From the NCBI GenBank assembly GCA_028719045.1, contig JAQULD010000005.1, positions 1-27,437 on the forward strand: a stretch of 27,437 nt of DNA, given 5' to 3'. Positions 14,653-21,690 of the stretch are shown one piece after another. A program made the translations under genes and the position numbers. Within the stretch, counting starts at the first letter, position 1. Each line of letters starts with the position of its first letter. Under the pieces are notes generated by a model that was not told where the DNA came from, made no database searches, and saw only the letters and a program-made list of their open reading frames with translations. This DNA is from Candidatus Omnitrophota bacterium. GTDB lineage: Bacteria > Omnitrophota > Koll11 > Gygaellales > Profunditerraquicolaceae.

Positions 14653-15716
14653 AATAACCCCCTTACTGCTTCAAACACTTCATCTATGCTGATCAAATTC
14701 AAACATTCCCTGTCCCTGTCGCAGACCGCCCTTTTGAAATTCTTGTAGCACGGCCTGCATTCGATGTTCCTTTTGATGACGGCGTGTTTTTCCGAGATCG
14801 AATACGGGCCGTAAACCAGTTCATCAACAGGGCCGAATATCGATACAGTGTTTACGCCCAGCGCGCAGGCGATATGCAATAAACCCCCGTCGTTTGCGAC
14901 CAGTATTCGTAAATTGTTTATAACAGCTATAGAATCCTCTAAATTCGTCCGCCCGGCCAGGTTTACCGGTTTGTTCTTCATGGAATAAACCATGGCTTCG
15001 GCGATCTCTTTTTCAGCTTCGCTGCCGATTATCAGCACTTTCGCTTTTAGTTCCGTGACCATCCTGTCGGCTAAGCGCGCGAATTTCGCGGGCGGCCAGT
15101 GTTTAAAAGAAGCGTCTTTACCCCAGCTCGCACCCGCCCCCGGTGCGATACCGATCAATAAGTCCCCTTCATTTATTCCTGAACGGCCGAGTATGCTGTT
15201 GGCGCGGGCCTTGCTTTCAGGAGTCGGCGCAAGGTTCAGGTCGTATTTTTTCGGCTTAAGCCCCAGGAAATTTAATAGATCAAGATAATACTCTACCGCG
15301 TGTTTTGAGGAATAGCCTTCCAGTTCTATACTATCGGTTAAAAACCGCCCTCTTTTTTTGTAATTAAAACCGACCCTTTTCCTGATCCCGATTATTTTCG
15401 ATATCAGGCTGTAACGGTGGTCCAAAGAAAAATCTATGGTCACATCGAATTTGCCTTTTTTTAGCTTCCGGACAAGGCTAAGGAACCTAAAAAGCCCTTC
15501 TATTTTTGATTGCCCGGAAATCCTTTTCATATCCCCCCTGGATAAAGGAAAGATTACGTCGATATCCTTGTTGTTTTTTAAGATATCCTGGACCCGTTCA
15601 TTGCACCAGTAACCGATGAATGAATCCGGGAAATTATCTTTTATGGCCCGGATGACCGGAGTGGTAAACAAAACATCTCCAATGCCGAAAGGATTGATTA
15701 TCAGGAATCTTTTCAT
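14649..15716 (-). CDS. GT9 heptosyltransferase-like protein (WaaF type)
   Basis: A 355-residue GT9 enzyme (GT-B fold). The N-terminal FLIINPFGIGDVLFTTPVI is the typical acceptor-side start. The C-terminal half has IGIAPGAGASWGKDASFKHW, the donor-site VANDGGLLHIACALG, and IFGPVDELVYGP. A cysteine-rich tail (CRPCYKNFKRAVCDRDREC) is common in ADP-heptose:LPS heptosyltransferase II relatives. It would add heptose to the inner core at the cytoplasmic face of the inner membrane. It lies 5 nt after a second GT9 gene and overlaps the DegT gene by 4 nt. GmhB in the same run supports heptose as donor, but GT9 members with other donors exist. Confidence 0.9.
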   Translation of the reverse strand: MKRFLIINPFGIGDVLFTTPVIRAIKDNFPDSFIGYWCNERVQDILKNNKDIDVIFPLSRGDMKRISGQSKIEGLFRFLSLVRKLKKGKFDVTIDFSLDHRYSLISKIIGIRKRVGFNYKKRGRFLTDSIELEGYSSKHAVEYYLDLLNFLGLKPKKYDLNLAPTPESKARANSILGRSGINEGDLLIGIAPGAGASWGKDASFKHWPPAKFARLADRMVTELKAKVLIIGSEAEKEIAEAMVYSMKNKPVNLAGRTNLEDSIAVINNLRILVANDGGLLHIACALGVNTVSIFGPVDELVYGPYSISEKHAVIKRNIECRPCYKNFKRAVCDRDRECLNLISIDEVFEAVRGLL

Positions 15717-15721
15717 AAATA

Positions 15722-16684
15722 TTAGCTTTCTAATGCGCGCAGCGCGTTATCTATGACTTCACGCGCCGTAATACCGGATAAATTATTCTTTTCCATGACT
15801 TTATGGCCCTGCCCCCATGGGCCCCATCTTTTCGCGGTTTTTCCAGGCAGGTCATTCCTGAAAATGGCTATTACCCGTGTTCCTATCGCCGCAGCCAGAT
15901 GCACCGGGCCGCTGTCGGCTGAAATAAGCAATTTGCATCTTTTTAATACCGCCGCCAGTTGCGGCAGGGTCGTTTCCCCGGTTAAATTAACGATATCCGC
16001 GGAATCGCCGATAAATTTTTGGTCTTTATTGCGCTCTTGTTTTCCTCCCACGATTATCACTTTGAAGTTATTTTTAAGTAATCCCTGTATCAATTCATGA
16101 AAATGCTCCTGCGGCCATTCTTTTACGGGATCACTTGTCCAGGGATGGACTGCGACCAGTCCTCTGGATTTTCCAGGGGATAACTTTGCCGATAAGTCCG
16201 GCGGCAGGTTACCGGTTATTTCGAGGAAGATGTTCTTATCTTCTGTTTTGGCCCCGATCATGCCGGCCAAATCAAGATTATATTCTACTTCGTGTTTTAT
16301 AGCCAGATATTTTTTGTCCGCGATTTTTTTGGTCAGCAAAAATGGCCATTTTCTCGCGTATCCCGCGCGTACAGGCGTGGCTGAGAGAAAACTTATGAGA
16401 TTAAACTCCGCTGACGGATTAAAAATCACGCAGGCGTCTATTTTCCTTTTTCTAAGGTCTCCTGCGAACGCGAGGATTTCCGAGATTTTATGCTTCCTGT
16501 TTTCCCAGGGGATCACTTCGTCAACGAACCCGATACTTTTTGCCAGTTCCCCTAAATAAGGATCCACCGCTAAAATAAGCTTAGAGCCGGGAAAACTCGT
16601 TTTTAATGCCCGGAAAGCCGGAATATTAAGCAGGAATTCGCCTAACCGGTCATTCCTTACAGCAAGGATATTTTTAATTTCCAT
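15722..16684 (-). CDS. GT9 heptosyltransferase-like protein, second copy
   Basis: A 320-residue GT9 enzyme, shorter and diverged from its neighbour. It starts EIKNILAVRNDRLGEFLLNIPA, where the RxDRLGD-type motif is typical of the family, and has VAVHPWTSDPVKEWP, LTGETTLPQLAAVL and the donor-site SADSGPVHLAAAIG. It lacks the cysteine-rich tail. The likely role is addition of a heptose or related sugar to the LPS core or another glycan. Its start overlaps the upstream O-antigen ligase-like gene by 11 nt. Two adjacent GT9 genes suggest successive transfers, as with WaaC and WaaF. Confidence 0.9.
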   Translation of the reverse strand: MEIKNILAVRNDRLGEFLLNIPAFRALKTSFPGSKLILAVDPYLGELAKSIGFVDEVIPWENRKHKISEILAFAGDLRKRKIDACVIFNPSAEFNLISFLSATPVRAGYARKWPFLLTKKIADKKYLAIKHEVEYNLDLAGMIGAKTEDKNIFLEITGNLPPDLSAKLSPGKSRGLVAVHPWTSDPVKEWPQEHFHELIQGLLKNNFKVIIVGGKQERNKDQKFIGDSADIVNLTGETTLPQLAAVLKRCKLLISADSGPVHLAAAIGTRVIAIFRNDLPGKTAKRWGPWGQGHKVMEKNNLSGITAREVIDNALRALES

Positions 16685-17900
16685 GAGTTTGTTGGAATCT
16701 GGGTTCCTTTAAAGCAAAACATAATCCTACCGTAAACCAGAAGATCATCACGACTTTGGCGTAATATAAGCTGGTTTCTGTAAGCCCGTTTATCATGAAA
16801 GCCAAAAGTGAAGCTGTGACGGCAAGGGAGACGATCTTAAGGTAATTGTCTTTTAGGCCTTTAAAAGTCGCCGCGCAGCTTTTAAAAAGCCTGAATAAAA
16901 GCCAGATGAAAACGCCTAAGCCGATAAGCCCGATTTCACCGGCCATATGAAGAAAATTATTGTGCGCGTAAACTGATTCGCTGGTTTTGGCGTTTTCCGC
17001 CTCGGGAAGTTTGTATTTTGAATAATTAAGGGAAAAAGTATTCACGCCGACCCCTAAGACCGGATGATGGCCGATCATGTTCAGGGTATTCCTGTAGATG
17101 CTTATCCGGTCGTAATTGGTCATAAATATGACCGGATTGTAATTTACGCTTTTGGCCCAGTCCTTTATGTTTTGAGGGGCTATGACCGGGGCTATGGCCG
17201 CTAGAATCAGCAGGGTTATCAAGACGATCTTATCTTTTTTAACGATGCCCAGGAATAAAAGGCTTAAAACGAGCGCCAAAGCCGTCGGCCGGGAAAAAGT
17301 AAGGGTTATTCCGGCTACGATGGTAAAAGCCGCCGCGAACATCAGTAATTTTTTCCTGCCTTTAAGATAATAGAGCGCCATCGCGAAAGCCACAGGCGCT
17401 ATCGGTGACAAATACACGCCCAAAACATTGGCGTCGGGAAATGCCGCGGTCGAGCGCTTAAGTCCGATATTTATTATCAGCTCGTTGCCCCGTATGAAAT
17501 CTTTGCCGAATGCGTTTTGCCAGAGGGCATCGCAAGAAGCCAGTACCGCGCCAAGCACCATGAATAAGATGATCCTGCTTATATGTTTTCTGTCCTTGAT
17601 TTCCTGGGCGCAGATCAAAAATACCGCCGCGCTTTCTATTAATTTGAAGATCCCTTTGACGCTGGAGTTCAGGTTAACCGAATTTTTAAAGGAAAGAATG
17701 GAAATGAGTATCAAAAGCAGGAACGGCAGGTTGATCGGGGTACTTTTTATAAACGGTTCTTTCTTGATGATCTTTTTCGCGGCAAAGGCGGCGCACATAA
17801 TGCCCAGTAAAGAAAAAGTAAATCCCGGAGCGATAGCTATTGAGAAGGGAAAAAGAACTATAGACCAGTAAAGCGCGTAATCGAGGTATTTAACCGCCAT
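16674..17900 (-). CDS. O-antigen ligase / polymerase-like membrane protein (Wzy_C), copy 1
   Basis: A 408-residue protein with about ten to twelve membrane helices and the Wzy_C-type periplasmic loop. The loop contains HPVLGVGVNTFSLNYSKY and then YAHNNFLHMAGEIGLIGLG, which holds the His and Glu of the O-antigen ligase signature. WaaL-type enzymes join lipid-linked glycan to lipid A-core in the periplasm; Wzy-type polymerases share the fold, and sequence alone does not separate them. The N-terminus lacks a cleavable signal. A GGAGG lies just before the ATG, inside the upstream GT2 gene, with an 11-nt overlap. A second gene of the same family and same length lies at 19355-20581. Confidence 0.86.
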   Translation of the reverse strand: MAVKYLDYALYWSIVLFPFSIAIAPGFTFSLLGIMCAAFAAKKIIKKEPFIKSTPINLPFLLLILISILSFKNSVNLNSSVKGIFKLIESAAVFLICAQEIKDRKHISRIILFMVLGAVLASCDALWQNAFGKDFIRGNELIINIGLKRSTAAFPDANVLGVYLSPIAPVAFAMALYYLKGRKKLLMFAAAFTIVAGITLTFSRPTALALVLSLLFLGIVKKDKIVLITLLILAAIAPVIAPQNIKDWAKSVNYNPVIFMTNYDRISIYRNTLNMIGHHPVLGVGVNTFSLNYSKYKLPEAENAKTSESVYAHNNFLHMAGEIGLIGLGVFIWLLFRLFKSCAATFKGLKDNYLKIVSLAVTASLLAFMINGLTETSLYYAKVVMIFWFTVGLCFALKEPRFQQTHGN

Positions 17901-18594
17901 TCTTGCCTCCTTTAAAGATTGCCCAAAGATAAACTTTTAGATAACCCGGTAATACTTTAAGCATACTAAAACTTGATTTTCCCTTCTCTCTTTCTTTCCA
18001 TACTGTAGGCACTTCGGTTATTTTAAATCCCCGGAAGTACGCCTTAAGCGTAATCTCCATGGAGATCTCAAAACCTTGCGCTCTTATATCTATCGAATCG
18101 ATAACCTGTTTCCTGTACATTTTGAAGGCGTTGGCGATGTCAGCGGTGGGTAAATGAAGGAAAAATTTAAGTGAGCCGCCCACAAAGCCGGACAAAAAGC
18201 CTTTTAATTTGGAACCTCCCAGGCGCCTGCCTCCTTTTATGTATCTGGCCCCGCAGACAACGTCGAATCCCTCTTCGATTTTTTTCAGCATTTCCCCGAT
18301 CGTGTCCAGGTCATCGCAAAGATCAGCCATTAAAGGGAGAATAACATCCGAGCGCGCGTTTTCAAACCCGGTCCTCAAGGCATTGGCAAATCCTTTATCT
18401 CTTTTATTCTCGATTAAACGTATATTCCTGAATTTAGGAGTAAACTCTTTTACGATCTCAGCGGTTTTATCCGAAGAATGGTCATTTACCAAAATCATTT
18501 CAAAATCGATATCCAGCGCGTTTTCAACCCTATTGATAAGGCTTGGCAGGTTATCCTGTTCATTGTGAACAGGCACCACTACGGAAAGCTTCAT
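17890..18594 (-). CDS. GT2 glycosyltransferase, dolichyl-phosphate-mannose-synthase-like
   Basis: A 234-residue GT2 enzyme similar to polyprenyl-phosphate mannose or glucose synthases. It has LSVVVPVHNEQDNLP (3-17), VNDHSSDKT, and a catalytic MADLCDD segment where many relatives have DADLQ or MADGSDD. QGFEISMEITLKAYFRG and TVWKEREKGKSSFSMLKVLPGY follow, the latter typical of DPM1 relatives. It lacks the C-terminal membrane helices found in some members. The likely role is loading a sugar on a polyprenyl phosphate for use by a periplasmic GT-C enzyme. The 808-residue membrane protein upstream would be a candidate user. It overlaps both neighbours (4 and 11 nt). Confidence 0.87.
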   Translation of the reverse strand: MKLSVVVPVHNEQDNLPSLINRVENALDIDFEMILVNDHSSDKTAEIVKEFTPKFRNIRLIENKRDKGFANALRTGFENARSDVILPLMADLCDDLDTIGEMLKKIEEGFDVVCGARYIKGGRRLGGSKLKGFLSGFVGGSLKFFLHLPTADIANAFKMYRKQVIDSIDIRAQGFEISMEITLKAYFRGFKITEVPTVWKEREKGKSSFSMLKVLPGYLKVYLWAIFKGGKNGG

Positions 18595-19358
18595 TTATTT
18601 TTTAATTTCTCCCAGACCTTGGCCCATTTAAGGAAATGGACATAGCTAAAAAGGATGGAAAAGACCAACCCGTCCATGCCTTCCTTATGGCCTTTTTTAT
18701 CCCAATACATTTTCTTAAAAAGTTTAAGCGGCTTAAACGTCAGGTTATATTTGATTTTCTTGGCGGTGAGGCCCTTTTCAGTATCAAGGATATCCTGCGC
18801 CTGCAGGTCCGTGTAACGGTTCTGCCTGGCTATAAATTCATTCAGGTTGTCAAAAGGATAATGCAGGATGTCCGCTTTTATACAGCCTACCTCTCCATTA
18901 ACGATCATACTCTCATGCACTCTGCCTTCATAATGCGCGAAACCTTTCTTAAGGAGGTGCTGAGACCAGTGGTACCACCCGCCGTATTTAAAGCCGTGGC
19001 CAAGGAAGAAATTCTTCCTCAGGAATTTGAAGGCGGAAAAATGGGTATCAGGCAGGACACTGTCGCACTCTTTCTTGAATTCCTGCGTAACCACTTCGTC
19101 GCTGTCCAACTGCAGGACCCACCCGTTTTTCGCTTTTTCAATCCCGAAATTGCGTTCCGCGGCGAACGAACCCAGGAATTTATGCGAATACACAACAGCG
19201 CCCAGTTTTTTCGCGATTTCCGCTGTATTGTCAGTACTCTCTCCGTCAACGACTATTATCTCATCGGCCCACCCCGCCAGTGAATTAATGCAGTTGGAGA
19301 TTTTGCCGCTCGCGTTCTTTGATAGCACAACCGCGCTTATAGAGTATCTTTTAGTCAT
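18591..19358 (-). CDS. GT2 glycosyltransferase, WaaE/KdtX-like, second copy
   Basis: A 255-residue GT-A enzyme starting ISAVVLSKNASGKISNCI, with VVDGESTDNT (36-45) and the metal-binding LDSDE (84-88). The segment RNFGIEKAKNGW and the ending KGHKEGMDGLVFSILFSYVHFLKW follow the WaaE/KdtX plan. It is a paralogue of 12741-13517 in this same run. It would transfer a hexose to a core or glycan acceptor at the cytoplasmic face. It overlaps the upstream ligase-like gene and the downstream GT2 by 4 nt each. Confidence 0.88.
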   Translation of the reverse strand: MTKRYSISAVVLSKNASGKISNCINSLAGWADEIIVVDGESTDNTAEIAKKLGAVVYSHKFLGSFAAERNFGIEKAKNGWVLQLDSDEVVTQEFKKECDSVLPDTHFSAFKFLRKNFFLGHGFKYGGWYHWSQHLLKKGFAHYEGRVHESMIVNGEVGCIKADILHYPFDNLNEFIARQNRYTDLQAQDILDTEKGLTAKKIKYNLTFKPLKLFKKMYWDKKGHKEGMDGLVFSILFSYVHFLKWAKVWEKLKNK

Positions 19359-20581
19359 TTTGTTTTCGCCGCCTCCGGTTTAAGTGACAATCTGGAATAA
19401 GCCACCATTAATCCGACAATGACCCAAAAGATTATCTGTATCCTTTTTTCCCGCATAGTATCGACAAAATTAACCAGGAAAAAAGAGATCGCGCTAAGCA
19501 TAAATCCGAACCCCATTTCATCCCTTGGGAGCGCTTTTACGATTTTAAAAAGTCTGAAAACAAGCCAAAAAAATATGGAAAAACCTACTATACCGGTTTC
19601 CAGTAATATCAAAAGGTAATAATTATGGGGGTGCATATTATGGATAAGGATCTTTGAAGTATAATGCTTCCTCATGACACTTTGAGATGTGGTGCTAATG
19701 CCTTTTCCGAATACAGGGTCGCGTTTGATTTCTTCCAGGCTTAAACGCCATAATGCCGGCCTTCCTCCGGGAGTTTCTAATTGCTGGTCGTACAGTTTTA
19801 AGATCCTGCTCCTTGATTCGTGCGGCACAAAAAGAAAAGACAGGAAAACAAAGAAAACAGCCAGGCTTATCTTCAGGATTTTGCTGGCGCCTGAGGTTTT
19901 GCTGAATATAAGAAAACATGCGGGAATGCTTAACAAGATCGCGAACCACGATTCCGCGGAAAAAGAAAGATACAGTATCGCGGCGGTAATCACGGAAAAC
20001 AATAACAATATCGCCTTGTTTATTTTAGAGCGCAGAAGGAACAATGTGACTATAGGCCCGGTTAAAATAAGAAATACCCCGAATTCGTTCAAACTGCGGA
20101 ACTGCCCGCATATGAATTCCCCGTTTTCCAATACCTCGCGGGAAAGAAACCCCGTCCCGGTCCTGAACTGCCAGGCGGCATTCGCCAATACAAAGATAAA
20201 GGAGATTGTTATTACCCATAAAGCCAATTTAAATATTTTCCTGGTTTTTATTATAATAACCGTGAAAAAGTAATACATAAAGGGCTCAAACCACTTGCCG
20301 TAGCCCCCCTTAAGGCTTTCCCAGTGCGAAATACTGATGAAAATACTGAAGACGCAGAACAGGAAAAACGCGAATAAAGGTAAATTAAGCCCGGTTTCCG
20401 GAAGCCAGTCTTTAAGTTTTCTTTTCGCGGTTAAATTATTGATTAGCCATAAACTTAAAAGCGACGCAAAACATACCTCAACCACGGCTTTTGAGAACGG
20501 GGCAAAAGCTAAAAATACGCAAAACATAAAAAGCGACAAATTATCCGTAAAATTCCCCTGTTTTATTGAAATATCTTTCAT
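19355..20581 (-). CDS. O-antigen ligase / polymerase-like membrane protein (Wzy_C), copy 2
   Basis: A 408-residue protein with about ten to twelve membrane helices and the O-antigen ligase signature: ETPGGRPALWRLSLEEIKRDPVFGKGISTTSQSV-type loop with the Arg and the RP..W segment, then NMHPHNYYLLILLETGIVGFS. This loop is closer to the typical WaaL pattern than that of copy 1. Its job is periplasmic transfer or polymerisation of a lipid-linked glycan. It overlaps the upstream membrane-protein gene and the downstream GT2 by 4 nt each. Having two same-length members in one run suggests separate ligase and polymerase, or two acceptors. Confidence 0.87.
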   Translation of the reverse strand: MKDISIKQGNFTDNLSLFMFCVFLAFAPFSKAVVEVCFASLLSLWLINNLTAKRKLKDWLPETGLNLPLFAFFLFCVFSIFISISHWESLKGGYGKWFEPFMYYFFTVIIIKTRKIFKLALWVITISFIFVLANAAWQFRTGTGFLSREVLENGEFICGQFRSLNEFGVFLILTGPIVTLFLLRSKINKAILLLFSVITAAILYLSFSAESWFAILLSIPACFLIFSKTSGASKILKISLAVFFVFLSFLFVPHESRSRILKLYDQQLETPGGRPALWRLSLEEIKRDPVFGKGISTTSQSVMRKHYTSKILIHNMHPHNYYLLILLETGIVGFSIFFWLVFRLFKIVKALPRDEMGFGFMLSAISFFLVNFVDTMREKRIQIIFWVIVGLMVAYSRLSLKPEAAKTK

Positions 20582-21690
20582 TGTTGTCCAGCTTCCCGTA
20601 TGAATTTGAAAAATTTTAAAGCTATTCCCGCCACCAAACAGAAATATCCCGTTTCGGCAAGCATCCCGGGAAATGAGTTAGAGTTAAAGAGAGAAAAAAA
20701 CGCTGAAAGCATAAAGAAAGCCAAAGATAAAACAACGGGTTTGTCCGTGAAATTCATGGCTAAGAGCCAGTGGATATTCTTTCCTGTCCCCACAATGATC
20801 AAGTGGATGCTCTTTACGAATTCGGTTTCTTTTATGCGGCTTATTTTCTTTAACGCCAGTTTCCCTGATTCATGGATCTTCCTGCCGTAATTTATCGACG
20901 CTTTTTCATCTTTTAACGGCTCAGGACGGTTTAACGCGTATGATTCGTAATACTCTTTGACTTTAAAGACAATCAAGCCTGAGAGCACAACAAATGAGCT
21001 TAACAAACCTAGCCAGAAAAAATAAAAGGAGCTTAGTTTAATGCTGTACAGCTTAAAACTAATATATTTTAGACCAATTAGGACGACAAGAAAAGGTAAA
21101 ATTGAAAAAAAGATATATACGAAAGCGTCTTCAAGGACCAGCCCGAGGAGGCGTTTCAAAGAATAGGCGGCTAAACCTATGACTAAAATCACCAGCGGGA
21201 AAAATAAAGCCGGCCGGGGAAAAACAGTTCCGGAATAAAGGGAATCTGAGAAAAACACGAAAATAGCGTCCCGGAATTTTTTGCGGTAATTAGTGAGGAT
21301 TATCTCCGCTTCTTGCGGGTGGTTTTTCGAAAAAGTTAAGATTAATTCATTCCTGCCTTCTTTTACGAATTCACGCGGGATATACAGCCAATTTGTCTCT
21401 GACAGCCCTCCTTTTTTAACGTAATTGCATATGTTGGTGTTCAGTTTGAAACCGTTGATAAAAATGGTCTTGTCTTTGCTTTCTTTAACCAGCGGGTGTT
21501 TTAATTTCAAGAGATAGGAGGATTTATCCAGAGTAAAATTAAGTTTTATCTCTTTAGAGTTTAAAACCGGGTTCGCGCTGTATTCTTTGAGCATCCCTTC
21601 CGGGTAGGTAATTACCAATGCCTGATACAAATATGTTAACCCGAGGCTCAAGACGGCCATAGCGATGATCAGGAATGCTTTATTTTTCAT
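20578..21690 (-). CDS. Unrecognised membrane protein with N-terminal extracytoplasmic domain
   Basis: A 370-residue protein I do not recognise. It has an N-terminal hydrophobic helix (about 5-25), then a soluble, probably beta-rich domain (about 30-150) with alternating strands such as KEIKLNFTLDKSSYLLKLKH, INGFKLNTNI and NELILTFSKNH. That sequence style resembles carbohydrate-binding or jelly-roll-like modules. Three helices follow (about 160-180, 188-212, 218-243), then a lysine-rich cytoplasmic stretch (about 245-300) and a final pair of helices (about 308-360). It overlaps the 808-residue protein by 11 nt and the ligase-like gene by 4 nt, suggesting coupled synthesis and a shared periplasmic role. 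The domain assignment is an inference from residue pattern only. Confidence 0.7.
   Translation of the reverse strand: MKNKAFLIIAMAVLSLGLTYLYQALVITYPEGMLKEYSANPVLNSKEIKLNFTLDKSSYLLKLKHPLVKESKDKTIFINGFKLNTNICNYVKKGGLSETNWLYIPREFVKEGRNELILTFSKNHPQEAEIILTNYRKKFRDAIFVFFSDSLYSGTVFPRPALFFPLVILVIGLAAYSLKRLLGLVLEDAFVYIFFSILPFLVVLIGLKYISFKLYSIKLSSFYFFWLGLLSSFVVLSGLIVFKVKEYYESYALNRPEPLKDEKASINYGRKIHESGKLALKKISRIKETEFVKSIHLIIVGTGKNIHWLLAMNFTDKPVVLSLAFFMLSAFFSLFNSNSFPGMLAETGYFCLVAGIALKFFKFIREAGQQ

Noticed and set aside
18636..19283. 215-residue plus-strand frame opposite the WaaE-like GT2
   Set aside because: It is antisense to a gene with clear catalytic motifs, with no RBS and no recognisable domain.
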